Source: Triatoma infestans (lineage: Eukaryota > Arthropoda > Insecta > Hemiptera > Reduviidae). Taken from it: DNA of 64,000 bases. The position numbers and the translations under genes were made by a program. Within the stretch, counting starts at the first letter, position 1. The number at the start of each line of letters is the position of its first letter. This document shows positions 35,580 to 47,096 of the stretch, one piece after another. The stretch is from positions 138,056 to 202,055 of the forward strand of contig JAAEAF010003344.1 in the NCBI GenBank assembly GCA_011037195.1, in the 5' to 3' direction. The notes under the pieces are model-generated. The model was given only the letters and a program-made list of their open reading frames with translations. It did not search any database and was not told the DNA's origin.

Positions 35580-36345
35580 GTGAATAATAAGGAGTCCAGC
35601 AAGGGGTGGCTGATGTATGCACTCACTTGGGGGCGTATCGTCCAAGTGAGTGAACATTCACCAGAACAGAACACAAAATACACTCACACTAATCCTCAGA
35701 ATCCAAAGGCAGGCAAACTTAAATAGCCTAGGGTCGTTACAGAAACTAAGAGTAAAGGATTAGAAGTTTAAGATATAAAAGGGAGTGCTATACTTTCTAT
35801 TCAAGGGGTCCAGCGAATTCTTGAGGAAAAGTAAGAACAGGGTTTTTCGTATGTAAGGAAGTCAAAGTTAACCAAGAAGAAGATTTGGAAGTTCATTAAT
35901 GAAAGAATGATGGTGCTCAAAAATTGGTGGGGAGAGCCAACCATAGAATGCATAACAATAATAATGGCCTAGCGTCCTTATGAAGATGAGCTCGCTAAAA
36001 CAAAATGGTTCCTTTGAAACGCTGCAGAAAGTAGTTGATGATTAAAATGATGACTGCTTTTAATGGGAGAACTGAATGGACTCTCTAAATCAACATTTGA
36101 AGGATTTAACGCCAATAATCAAGAATCATAAATTAACGTTTGCAGAGTATTCAAGAATTTACAAACGTATGATCTAGGAATCTACGCAAAACTTTCAGTG
36201 AGAGAGCGACTATTTATATCAAACATTAAGTGTCTGCAACTCAGGTTTTGGTTGAAAATGTCAAGAAGGTTCTCCAACAAGCTACTAGAATTAGTTCAAA
36301 CGAATCGACCATTAGAACAAGCAACGCTTTATTAAGCTAACGTTA
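35580..36345 (+). other. Unique-looking stretch with coding-like fragments
   Basis: Outside the M repeats, two frames give protein-like fragments. DSLNQHLKDLTPIIKNHKLT onward ends near 36177. In a neighbouring frame LGIYAKLSVRERLFISNIKC onward runs to TAA near 36335. Together they look like one frameshifted ORF of about 90 residues. Upstream, frames are closed. No family is recognised; a decayed transposon or processed gene is likely. Confidence 0.3.
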
Positions 36346-37124
36346 CCAGTCTATATTAATAACCATCATTACTCTTAGCTTTATCTGTCTATCATATACT
36401 CTTTAGTCCTGTTACAATGCAGTTTTCCCCATCATTCCTTTACTATTACATTCGCGTAATGATAGCACCGGAAACAGGAAGTGACCACTACTAGCTTTAG
36501 TAAATATTTAAGTGAACCAATGATTAAAAAAGAAGAAAGACACTCTAAGGTTACGAGGAAATACTCGTAGACCAAGAAGGATAGTATATTGTTAGTACTT
36601 TATACTGAAAAATGAACTATTGTCCTTTTTATCTTTTTTAACAGTATAGAATATATGAAAACATCATCTGGTACAGGCAGTGTAGGTTGGCCCGTTATGA
36701 CGTTCATATTGAAAGGAGACTGCTTCAGTTTCTTTCTTAGGACAGTTCCCTAGAGGGCGTTGAATTGATATTTGGTTTGTTGGATATACCTTTTCATTGA
36801 ATTCTACTGCTTACTCTTGTATACACGTCTTGTGTATATCATATATTTACCCTCTTTTTTTTTTCTTACTTCGTCTTTTGAATTGTAGTTGTATATGTAG
36901 TTTATATTGTTACATGAAATCTATTAACTTGCTTTATATCGTATTATATGCTAACGTATATATGTATTGCTGTTATATGTATCTTTGTGGGTAATAAAAA
37001 ATGTGCAGTATTATAGAATAGAGAATTAATTATGGAAGGTTTATTAATTAAATTAATTACTTTATGTCTGGGATTTTATCCATCACAATATACTTAGTAT
37101 TCCTAGTATCTCGAAGTATCTTTA

Positions 37125-37680
37125 AATATCTGCGATCGATTAAGTTTTGACTGGAAATACATGGTTTTGAGGTCCCCCCCTAGTGTAAAAAAAAAAAATT
37201 GTTTTCAGCGAATGGTCTCGTGAGTGTTTAATCAAAACATCTCATATACGAAAAACAACAGGACGCTCAAATTTGTATTTAGGTACTACCACTGCATCAG
37301 CGTCACAAAGGTTTCGGGCCAAATCCATCACCTGGAAATGCGATTTTAATTATGATTTATTCATTGTTTGGTTTTCTCGAAATTGGCGATCTTTAAACTT
37401 CGTGTACTATGTACACACAGACACACACATATGCCTATCATTGATTTCAAGTATTTTTCTGGGAAAATAGATTTTTGGGTGGGTTTCTGGGGAAACAGTA
37501 GAATTTAGCTTTTCCCAAAGCTGTACCAATACAGTGCAATATATGTTTTTGCCAACTACATAATATTTAATATACGTTACAAACATTGGTAGGAATTCCA
37601 AATTTGAAAAAAATTGTTTAACCGGAAGATATGACTTTACGGATGTAAAGTTGTGGCATTAAATTTCAAGTATTGTTAGT
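37125..37680 (+). mobile_element. Family M copy, diverged
   Basis: TTTTGAGGTCCCCCCCTAGT, CCATCACCTGGAAATGCGAT and TTGTTTAACCGGAAGATATG. Confidence 0.55.
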
Positions 37681-37721
37681 TCAATGCTTCTGGACTACAA
37701 TGTGATCACTTCTATATCTTT

Positions 37722-37835
37722 ATGATTTTATCTGTCGGCGGTATGTTTCATTATCTTGGTTCTGATCGGGTTCAGGTTCTTATCCATCGTCAAAGTATAG
37801 TTAATCAAATTTTGTAGGGAATTGACTTTAAATAT
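37722..37835 (+). mobile_element. Diverged arm of the CCGGTTTCGG foldback
   Basis: ATTTTATCTGTCGGCGG, TGATCGGGTTCAGGTTCTTA and TCCATCGTCA align in order with the arm at 47.1 kb. Confidence 0.45.
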
Positions 37836-37898
37836 TTTTATTTTATTTTATTGGTTTTGTTTATGGTATATAATTAACCATTATTTTTGTTTCTTCAG

Positions 37899-38186
37899 TA
37901 CTGGAATGCCAGTGCAATGCCAGGAATGGAACTTGAATGCCATAAAAAGGCCAATATTGTGGAGAAATCTAAGAAATGGAAGTATGATATAGTAAACAAA
38001 TACTATAACTTTTCTGTTACTGATAATCCACATGGTATTCGGTTACTACATCAAATATGTTGGTGGAAAAAACACCAGTCCTATCTTTTTATTAGTACCA
38101 TAGTCTCTCTTCAACTTGGCAAATTCCTCTTTTTTTTTAAACCTGGCGGAGATAAGAGTTTCCTGAAAACTGAGCTCTTGCTTTAA
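37899..38186 (+). CDS. Putative terminal exon (unrecognised)
   Basis: An excellent acceptor (ttatttttgtttcttcag) opens a frame that runs to TAA at 38186. The first ~45 residues (YWNASAMPGMELECHKKANI onward, KKWKYDIVNKYYNF) look coding. The last ~50 are hydrophobic and Phe-rich and may be read-through beyond a weak GTATTC donor near 38031. The foldback fragment at 37.73-37.83 kb lies just upstream. No family is recognised. A decayed transposon ORF is an alternative. Confidence 0.28.
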   Translation, partial: YWNASAMPGMELECHKKANIVEKSKKWKYDIVNKYYNFSVTDNPHGIRLLHQICWWKKHQSYLFISTIVSLQLGKFLFFFKPGGDKSFLKTELLL

Positions 38187-38599
38187 ATTTCTGCCCATAC
38201 CACAGTATTGTTTGTATCTTTGTGTGAGGAAGGTTTTATTAGAAAGGTTATAACTATGAACATGAAGTTTAAGAATAATGAATGATAATTTTGAAATACA
38301 GTTTTAGTATATAATTACGTGTATTGAAATGTTCTGGATAATGAAATAATTATGTTAATTTGGTATATAATATACAATTGAGTAGGGGGGCGGGGAATGT
38401 TAAATTTCAAATAGAATATGTTTGAGAGATGAATATGTATGAATATGTTCCTGAAAATGAGATGAATACTTCCTGTTATAGAACTCTGTTCTATAAATAC
38501 CATGACCATTACGATACAGCAGCAATTGTATACTATTTGCTCTCGCTGATATATGATTTTTTTATATTAGCTACTACAATTACATCGATTTAATAATTT

Positions 38600-38930
38600 C
38601 TCTTTTGTTGGAACCTGGTGTTTTTCTTTTTCTTGGAACCTGGGCTATACCCCCTTCTGGGATATAGATCATCTACGAAAACAATCTGTTTACTTCTATC
38701 ACATGCAAGGCCTTTTTATTGCTTTCCAGTATTTTCCTGTTTCCTTCCGATTCTATCGATATCCTTCAGGCAATTATTAGGTCCAATTTTCTCAAGGCAG
38801 ATTCCATTCCAGGGTTCATTTTGCCATGGCTTCTACCGTTTATTTTAATGATAAAAGATCTAATTGAATCAAATTCAGTTGAAATAACAGATTATTTTTC
38901 CACATGCCTGGTTTGATCATTAAGTAATAG
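38600..38930 (-). other. Decayed retroelement-like coding trace
   Basis: On the minus strand, fragments such as QIVFVDDLYP resemble a reverse transcriptase xDD box, set in short open stretches with frameshifts. It borders the putative LTR at 38943. The match is short and could be chance. Confidence 0.2.
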
Positions 38931-38942
38931 ATTAAGTGACAA

Positions 38943-39434
38943 TGTTGGTGGCTGACTCTCATGCCAGCCGTGAACTGATTTCCTCACACGAGTTAATAGC
39001 TCGCCGAGCCGCTTGGCTATCTGAAAGAAAGGACGACCGTCTGGAGTTTACCACCGTCCCGACACTTAATCTCAGTAGCATAGATAATTGTGGCCACCAC
39101 ATCTGCCTGAAAGATAGTGGGTAGCCTGCATAGCTATACAGAGGTCTCACATCTCGGCCTCACCCCATACACGTCGGCTTCCACCCTCTTTCCCATCTTG
39201 GAACCTCTAATACCACATAGAGTCGCCTTAATATAGGCGGTCCGATCCTCCACGCCTCCCTGTCCGTGATAAGGAGCTCCTCGCACATCTGTTATGCTGT
39301 CCGCTATGTCTAGAAAGATGCTAGGCTATGTGCATGTTAAAAAGATGCGTGTATAAAAGTGAGTTTACATGTTAGATTGATGCTTAGTGGCGTGGAATTA
39401 AACGTATAGTACGGAACAAAAGCCTTGTGTGTCA
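38943..39434. mobile_element. Probable solo LTR
   Basis: A roughly 490-bp block begins TGTTGGTGGCTGACTC and ends near GTGTGTCA. It is much more GC-rich than its surroundings. In the plus orientation it carries a TATA-like GTATAAAAG (39351-39359) and AATTAAA about 40 bases later, as in LTRs of Ty3/BEL-type elements. No convincing target duplication or internal retrotransposon was found, so the ends are approximate. It lies in putative gene 1, just upstream of exon 2 territory and downstream of exon 1. Confidence 0.4.
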
Positions 39435-39558
39435 TTTTACCCTCATAGTAATAACTGCAGAAATAATAGCAAGACTATTAGTATTAAACCTAGAATCGAT
39501 ATCAATTAGGAATGGTTTCTACATAGTAATTTAAAATGAAGTGAAACATATCACTTAC

Positions 39559-39723
39559 CAAGTTGGCTCTTCCTTTAGTTTCTGTCGATGTTTGGGATTT
39601 AATTGTGCCCCAACCACAGAATGAAGCCAGTGTTATAAAAATGGCACAAAACACGGTAAATATGAACACCAAAAAACAGGCAATACAGGCCATCTCTTTA
39701 TCAGCTATAATTATGTTCTTCAT
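39559..39723 (-). CDS. Gene 1, first coding exon: membrane-anchored small protein
   Basis: This exon opens with ATG directly after an acceptor (aaattttcag) and closes on the donor GTAAGT, giving 55 codons in phase 0. It encodes a short polar start (MKNIIIADKE), then a strongly hydrophobic helix at about residues 12-36 (ACIACFLVFIFTVFC...), then a Thr/Ser/Lys-rich stretch. This is best read as a signal anchor or single transmembrane segment. The ATG sits at the acceptor, so a 5' UTR exon should lie at higher coordinates. It joins in phase to exons at 31013-30944, 28406-28284 and 27771-27665 to give a 154-residue protein with a stop. I do not recognise the family and assign no function. The introns hold SINEs, an LTR, a Tc1 transposon and family M copies, none of which interrupts an exon. 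The gene model is an inference from splice signals and phase. Confidence 0.55.
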
Positions 39724-40026
39724 CTGAAAATTTATGTTGTGTGTTTTTGCATGTACCTCCTTGAAATATGTAACACTCTTTTTTTTGGTGTTGTTAATTA
39801 ATTGATTTTTTCTTCCATATGTTTTTATTTATTTTTTAAAAAATAATTTCAAATGTTTATTAAATTTTATTTAAAAAAAAAACAAACAAAAAACAATAAG
39901 GTTTGTCTGTTCTGTTTTTGGAATTTTTACGCTGTTTTGCGTTTGCTGGCTTGAATCCATTGAACAATGGCTACATCTAAATTTTTGTACTTTCTTTCTT
40001 CTTTTATTACCGCTGTAAGAGAACTT

Positions 40027-40232
40027 TTTTTTTTAAATTAAGGCGCGAAGTCTTTGGTCATTAGCGTTTGGAGCCTTCTGTGCACTGCTGGCCTCTAAGC
40101 AGTGTTCTCTCGCCAAGGACAACACTGTCCATCACCGATCAGTGAGTTTGTAGAGGCTCCTAGGAAGAGAAAATCGAAGACCGTCACTGCTGGACTCGAA
40201 CCAGAGATCTCTCCGCATGGGAGTCCAGCTCC
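40027..40232 (-). mobile_element. SINE copy, reverse
   Basis: TTTTTTTTAAATTAAGGCGC tail, GACAACACTGTCCATCACCG body, CTGGACTCGAACCAGAGATC (B box). The A box region is cut where an M left end begins. Confidence 0.75.
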
Positions 40233-40259
40233 TTCCTAAGAGGAAGTAATGCGATCGTA

Positions 40260-43160
40260 TCAAATTTCGAAATTGATTACTCACCGGATATACATTCTTA
40301 GGGAACTCCTGAATAAAAGGAAAAAAAACAACATTAATTATTATGAATGGATATCCGAACGTGCGGAACCTTAACCAATATGACTTTTGGCCCCAGCAAT
40401 TAAAAAAAATAAGAACTACTCCTAAGAAACTCGCTCCAGCAATCTGCCGTTCCGATTACAATATCGTAAGATATCCTTAATCTTCAACTCCCCCAAATGT
40501 AACCTTGAGAGTATTGCCCTTACAAATCCTAGATTGTGTACACCGTTTCCTTTGCTCCGTTATCACAATTCTGATAAAAAGGGCTGGACAATCTGAATAT
40601 GTGCAAACTTCCAAAAGCAGGTCGGTGCAAAGAAGAATAGGAAACTATCTTAAATCAGACAAAGTGTTAGATTTAGTTATTGTCAGTAAGATTTCAGAAT
40701 CTTAATTTCCTCAGTAAACTATAGTTTACTATATAGTTAGAACAGGAAACTATTGAATTTCGGAAATTTGACGCGATCGCAATAGTTCCTCTTGTCAGCT
40801 GTAACAGAAAGTAATATTCATTTAATTTAAAATTTACAGTAAAAGAACGCCATGAAAATAAATTTATTTTCAACAAGTGGTTTACTAGTATAATATTTAT
40901 TTTAATAGCTATTTATTGTAGGTAATTTTAAACGAGCTAGTTGTTAGTAAGGAGAGTAAAGTGTGCCGCAATTGTTCACATGACTGTAATATAGCTTTCT
41001 CTTTCTCTCGCTCTCTCTCTATATATAGAGGGTGGATAGGGTTGAGATTTTTAATATATATATATATATCTTGCAGTCCTGCTCTTTGAACTATTGTGTA
41101 TCTGATATAAACATTCCACTTGTCTACCTATTGTCTGAATGTTTTGTATAGAAGAGAGATAAATGTATAAATTACATTTTATGTATTAAAGTATTATACT
41201 AATAATTAAACTGGTGCTACTTTAATAATATATATAGAAATTTAATTTCCTCTCTGTGCTGAGGATTACAAGCCATGGATCAAGTGTAACTTGACTTGGT
41301 CAATTCCTCTTAAACATTGCAACTTAGAAAACTCATTCAGTTATTTTCATAACTAAATATAGATAGTGAAATAGTAATAGAATATACTAAAACAACAGCA
41401 GGATAAATAAGGGTAGACTTCCACCACAGACCTCTGAAGTATATTATATCTGTATTCCTCAGACAGACGAATTCATGTGAGGAATAAGGCAGAAGGAATG
41501 ACTTTATTCAATGTGCTACTAGCGGAAGTGCTCCTATTGAAAATGGCGCAATGAATCAATCCAAATCAAGAGTAGGTGAAAAAAATCAACACTACAAGAT
41601 ATTATTTAGCTAGAGAATTGTATTAACAATAGATTGTTGCAATAAATGTTATTTATTAATGAAAAAAACTAAGTGCGCCATTTATTTTTTTGCGATTGAG
41701 TGTATATGGAAGGTGGTGGTGGTGTGTAAAGTGTACCGTGTGTAAGTGTGGGTGTGTATGTGTGTGATGGTGAGCTAAAGTTGTTTACTTGTGCTGCGCT
41801 TATCCCAATTAGTTCAACCAATTAACTCTGCAGGACCTGTGTATGTACGTTGTTTTGGAGATTTCAGTACAGTTAGTCAGGGATAACTGCTGGAACCTGC
41901 TGTAGATTCCTGAAGCATTAACAGCATTAGATTCCTTCTTTTGACATATTATTGAACCATAAACTTGCATTTCCATAGAGTTTAGTCTATTATGAGATAT
42001 TTCACGAATTTCAAAAGGCAATTTTTACTGACTTAATAAGTGAAATCAGTTTTCTTATCGTGGATAGAAAAATTTTGGAATCTAGTTTTGTATTTTATAA
42101 TCTCATTAAGTTTTATTTATATAAATAAATACTCTTTTATATAATTAAATATGGAACACATGATTACACTTGTGTAATTTTCTGTAACAATTTAAACATT
42201 TGGCAAGTTTCAATAATTTTGCTATTTAGCTGACAGTTTATAAACCATATTCTGATAATTAATTCATTAGCAACATAAATCTATCTATGAATATGATTAG
42301 TTATGGTGAAACATGCGCAGAATAAATAGTATATGTACAGAAGCAGTTTATGTACAAATATCTATACCTACAATGGAACTTAACCAAAACTCATTTTTAA
42401 CGCATACATGTACATTTTTTTTTTTTTTTTTTTAAACAATCGTTAATAATTTTGTACATAACAATTCGTACACTAAATAGGAAGACAATGATAGTATTAA
42501 CAGTAATGTTATCGATCAATAACCAAGCACAAATTTATTATATGCGCAATGATTGCAACAAAATCAAATACTAAACTTGTATAGTAGCCTAATCACATAG
42601 ATATGCCTTTTGATCTTTATCGAACACCTTGTTGGATAACATGCAACTTGTTATGGATTTTATAACTTCTTGTACAATTAGTTTTAGACAACGCTTTATT
42701 ATAGCTAATTTACGTCATAAAAATGGTACGTCATAAAATCTCCCTTGTTGAAAAGGAAAATTATTGCAAATTAAAGGTTTCACGTTTTTTTTTTTAAATA
42801 ATATATCTTCATAAAGTCTCCCCCCCTTCAAAAAAAAATCTCACCCAACTTTCTCTTACTGTAGATATTGCAATTGCAATTATCAAAATTTCTTTACACT
42901 AATATTTACTAAAAATTTAGCTGGCTGTGTATAATTATGGTTGATGATGATTATCGTTGTAGGTTTACCTGAACCAGTAAATAAATGTATAGGCTTGTAT
43001 CAGTACATTTACCGTTCCATCATACCCTTATACAAACACGTACTCACCATTACGCTAAATATTTTTTTTTCAAATTCAGTGTACGTGTAAACATTATATA
43101 TACTTAAGGTGAAAGCAAAATATTTCGGAAAATTTGACATGATTGCTGTAAGAGAAAATA
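40260..43160. other. AT-rich, gene-free stretch
   Basis: Contains short M end fragments (40735-40815, 42830-42870, 43115-43160), CT and AT microsatellites (40992-41075) and long A/T runs. No ORF worth calling. Confidence 0.6.
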
Positions 43161-43224
43161 CAGATGAAATAGAAACCGTTCATAGAAAAATTTTCGTTGC
43201 AAGCGTTTTTATTAAAAAAAAAAA

Positions 43225-44220
43225 AAAAAATTTGGTGTGAAACACTCACACAACTTTCTCTTACTCCAGTTCTCAAAATTATAATTGACAAATTGTATAG
43301 TTAGTTTACCAAATTTAATGAAATTCGTGGAAAACTGACAAAAATTTTCAGTAAAAGCGCACTTCCGGTTTAATAATTTTTTTGAAACTCGGAATTTTGG
43401 CCATCTATTTATTTCTAATTTTTCTTCTTTGGATGATAGAATTGTATAATCAACTATGACACCACTTTAGAGAAAAACGTAACCCCACCCCTCCACTAGA
43501 AGTGGCCTTAAATGAATTTTCCCAGAGAAATGTTTTAAATAGAAGTTGTAGATCTTTGTATGTTTACTTTATATACAAGTTTCAAGAAAATAGTCGGAGC
43601 CGTTTTTGAGAAAATTGCGAAAAAGTGAAAAAATCATTTAGTAAACTGGAAAAGTAAACGCACTTTGGGTTATCCGATTTTTTCACACTCGCAATTTCAA
43701 CAATATATTCAATTCTATTAGCATTATTTAGATGACAGAATTGTCTAATAATCTGAAAAATCACTTTAGATGAAAACCTCCCTCATAACTGCCCTTAAAT
43801 GAATTTTCCCAGAGAAATGTTTCAAATAGAAGTTGTAGCTCGTGTATGTGTAGTTGATATACCAAGTTCAAAGAAAGTCGTCGGAGCCATTTTTGAGAAA
43901 AACGCAAAAGAATAAAAAAAAAAAAAAAAAACCTAGTAAAGTGGTACTTCCGGTAGAGGAATTTTGACAGATAACGTACAATTAGATCCCATGGTGATAC
44001 CTAAACGAAAATCAAGTTTCAACTTTCTGCGGTTTTTCGTTTTTGAGCTATGCTGTTCTCATACACATGCACACACACACACACACACACACACAAACCC
44101 TTTTTTAAAAACCACTTTGGACTCAGGGGACCTCAAAACGGATATTTTCGGTGAAAACTCGATATCGAAAATTTGACACGATTACAATACTTCCTCTTAC
44201 TAGGAGTAAGAGAAAGTAAT
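43225..44220 (-). mobile_element. Family M, full-length reverse copy
   Basis: GGTGTGAAACACTCACACAA and CTTTCTCTTACTCC at one end; GATTACAATACTTCCTCTTA and CTAGGAGTAAGAGAAAGTA at the other. CCGGAAGT motifs recur about every 290 bases (43368, a decayed site near 43665, and 43948). A CA tract sits at 44067-44095. The short ORFs inside are not genes. Confidence 0.8.
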
Positions 44221-44334
44221 AATTATTGTTATGTTTTGTAAATAGCTGTTTTCGAAAGAAAAAGATGGCTTCAGCATTTTATATGATAACCGAATTGACG
44301 TTTCCTCTCACGAAAAACTTCGTTTTGTTTCCCT

Positions 44335-44615
44335 ATCTCCTGTGTGCACTGAGGCGTGGAGAAGCAGCCCCAATCCAGCCCTTCCATCGGCCTCTATCCC
44401 ATGCCATCCTTCTCATCCGCGTAAGAGATTCCCCTCTTGCCTGGCCGAGTCTTTCAATATTCCTCATACATGAGTCGAGGTCTACCTCTTGCTCTCTTGC
44501 CAATAGGTCTGGCATCGAGCATTTGTTTGGCCTTGTGCCTTATCCTCCATTCTCAAAACATCGCCAAACCATCCCAACTGTCGAGCCTGAAGTTCCTGGA
44601 GATCTATTCTAATTC
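44335..44615 (-). pseudogene. 3' end of a LINE polyprotein, decayed
   Basis: Minus-strand frames give LQARQLGWFGDVLRMED followed, in another frame, by MYEEYIERLGQARGESLTRM and MAWDRGRWKGWIGAASP. This is the typical non-LTR C-terminal tail: LRWFGHVxRM, then RGRPR..., then AxDRxxWR. Two frames are needed, so it is broken. The similar tail in the 19.5 kb LINE belongs to a different sequence subfamily. It adjoins an M copy ending near 44220. Confidence 0.6.
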
Positions 44616-44925
44616 GCAAGAATGAGATTATTTTCTCAATCCATAAGAATGAGTTTATTGACTTGTCGCAACTGTTGCATACTGATTAGAGATCAATACA
44701 TGAATATATCTTCTGCAGAGTTTGTGAATTAGAACAGGGTACTACTCTCTCTCATCCTATTTTGGCATCTGTTTTTCTAGACAGGAGATCACTTCAAGAC
44801 TTTTTAGTTTGTTGAAAAATTTAGAAGTTTCCTATAAAAATGTATTGTACAGTTTTGAGTGAAATGATTTTGTGAGGACAACTGGGGATGGCAGTCGTCT
44901 TTGTCTCTCCTATCCCCCAAAGCAG

Positions 44926-45109
44926 ATAATAATAATCATAGTGGGAAATCAAATGCCACTGCTTTATCAGGAAAATCATTCAAGTAAAAGTGATACACCT
45001 CACAGTATAAGAAGGTTACAGAAAACATTCATTGGAGTAGCTTTCGATCGGAACGCTAAAGATGTGGTTGTGTTAGATCTTGATCGTCATCTTCATGTCG
45101 AATTCCCTG
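44926..45109 (+). CDS. Putative exon, gene 3 (unrecognised)
   Basis: A pyrimidine-rich acceptor (tctctcctatcccccaaagcag) is followed by 184 nt that end at a GTGATA donor in phase 1. The translation looks like real protein, especially its second half (TFIGVAFDRNAKDVVVLDLD, then RHLHVEF). The alternating hydrophobic and charged pattern resembles beta-strands, perhaps of a beta-propeller, but this is only an impression. It joins in phase to 45489-45549. The frame is open upstream to about 44872, so the acceptor may differ. Family and function are unknown. Confidence 0.35.
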
Positions 45110-45488
45110 GTGATAGCTAACCGCAATATTAAGTTTGAACTACTTCCAATTTTTCGTCTTTAAGTTTTCTGAACAGAAAGCCTAGATACAATAAAAACAT
45201 TTTTTCTCGTTCTCAGAAGATCACAAATTATATACGACATTTTCTTTTGTCTTCTTTTTTTAAACTCAGTTTGAATATCTGATACAATCGTAAAACTTCC
45301 GCTTTCAGAAGTGAGACACATAAATATTATTGAATAAATTAGTAGAAAGTTACCAGTTGAAGTATAAAAAGGAACCTTTAAAAGCATATTTTTTTACATT
45401 CTTCTAAAATTTCCCAGTAGTCTGCTTAACCCCACCAGGAAATTGGATCAGTAGATCGTTATAATAATATATTTTTACGTTTTCACAG

Positions 45489-45549
45489 TAACCGTATTTT
45501 GGATATGGGCAGGTGGAGAGAGACACCAGATCATTTTACACGACTCAAA
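45489..45549 (+). CDS. Putative exon, gene 3 continuation
   Basis: A 61-nt stretch lies between acceptor ttacgttttcacag and donor GTAATT. In the frame dictated by the preceding exon it encodes VTVFWIWAGGERHQIILHDS (phase 1 in, phase 2 out). A further phase-compatible segment follows at 45593-45650 but would need an intron of only about 43 bases. A second frame is also open across the region (45499-45699), so the call is tentative. Confidence 0.28.
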
Positions 45550-45783
45550 GTAATTTTGTTTTTATTATTCCCACTACCTCATACATATACAGTACTGGAA
45601 TTAGATTTCACAAAGGGACATATTTGGAAAAAGTCGTGCTTATCTTATAAATGTTATTTTTTTTTTTTTTACGCAGCTGAACCGTTACAATTGTACTAAA
45701 AAATTATCTCTTCTTTTATGAGCTCCCATTTATTTTTTTTGTACAAATAATAACCTCATTATTTTCAGTTATTTTGATCATTT

Positions 45784-46480
45784 TTACTTTCTCTTACTCC
45801 TAGTAATAGGAAGTATTGTAATCGTGTCAAATTTTCAATATCGAGTTTCCGGAAATATCCGTTTTGAGGGTCCTCTGAGTCCAAAAAAGTGGTTTTTAGC
45901 AAATGGTCTGTATGTGTGCGCATGTGAACAGCATAGCTCAAAAACGAAAAACCGCAGAAAGTTGAAACTTGATATTCCATTTAGCTATCACCATGGGAAC
46001 TGGCAGTACGTTATCTGTCAAAATTCCTCAACCGGAAGTACCACTTTACTAGTTGTTTTTTTTTACTTTTTTGCGATTTTCTCAAAAAATGGCTACAACG
46101 ATTTTCTTTAAGGTATATCAACTACACATACAACGAGCTACAACTTTTATTTGAAACATTTCTCCGGGAAAATTGATTTCAGGGCTGTTATGGGGGAGAG
46201 GGTGGGGTTAGGTTTTTATCTAAAGTGCTGTCATAGTTAATTATACAATTCTATCATCCAAACAAAATTAATTAGAAATAAATAGATGGCCAAAATTCCG
46301 AGTTTCAAGGAAATTAGTAAACCGGAAGTGCGCTTTTACTTTACAGTTTTTTCAGTTTTCGACAATTTCATTAAATTTGGTCAAACTATAAAAAACTATA
46401 AACTTTGTCATACTATAAAGTTTGTCAATTATAATTTTGAGAACTGGAGTAAGAGAAATTGTGTGATTGTTTCACACCAG
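45784..46480 (+). mobile_element. Family M, two-module copy
   Basis: Complete ends (ACTTTCTCTTACTCC left; GGAGTAAGAGAAATT right) but only two modules (46034 and 46322). It is therefore about 290 bp shorter than the 60.3 kb copy, exactly one module. Confidence 0.78.
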
Positions 46481-46499
46481 ATTTTTTTTTATATATGGA

Positions 46500-47082
46500 A
46501 ATAGTTATGAGTTTTTGTAGATTGTCAATCTTTACTTACAATAATCGATATAAAGTGTTCAATGAAAACTGCTTACTTCAAAAGGGTTTCAGATATATGG
46601 GAAATGCTCTTAAGATTTGATAACAAAGTGGTAGTTCTTATCAGGAAGATAAGCTATAGGGAGCGCTGTTACTAGTAGGGCTAAGACATAGACGAAGCAA
46701 ATTCTTGGTAAAACAAGAGGAACAGTAATCTCAACTTGAGAAGCACAGATAATTAGGTGCAATTATCTTTGAGGTAACACACAAAATTTAAGTCAACAAT
46801 GAATGTGGTAATTTAAGAGCTCTTATCTCAGTGACACTCTTGATCTGAATGAGCTGCTCTTATCAAAACAGAAACTCCGATCTTTGAAGTACTACTGAAT
46901 TCTTGAATCAAAGAAATAAGACTTGAAGGGGCTCTTATAGTTGACACTTTCTTAATATAACTTTTCATTAATATAAAATAACAAACAAGGAGCTTTTATC
47001 TTTGAGTTAAGTCATAACAGGAAGTCTTAGAAACTGAAATAACCAGAAAGGTCCTTTTAATATTTATCGGAAGGGATCTGTT
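46500..47082. repeat. Degenerate repeats of a GCTCTTATC word
   Basis: GAGCTCTTATCTCAGTG, GCTGCTCTTATCAAAAC, GGGCTCTTATAGTTG, GGAGCTTTTATCTTTGAG and GGATCTGTTATCAT recur at roughly 40-80 base spacing. They continue past the foldback insertion to about 47570 (GGATCTTTATCAGTAGG). Looks like an old tandem array. Confidence 0.45.
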
Positions 47083-47096
47083 ATCATCTGGTATTT

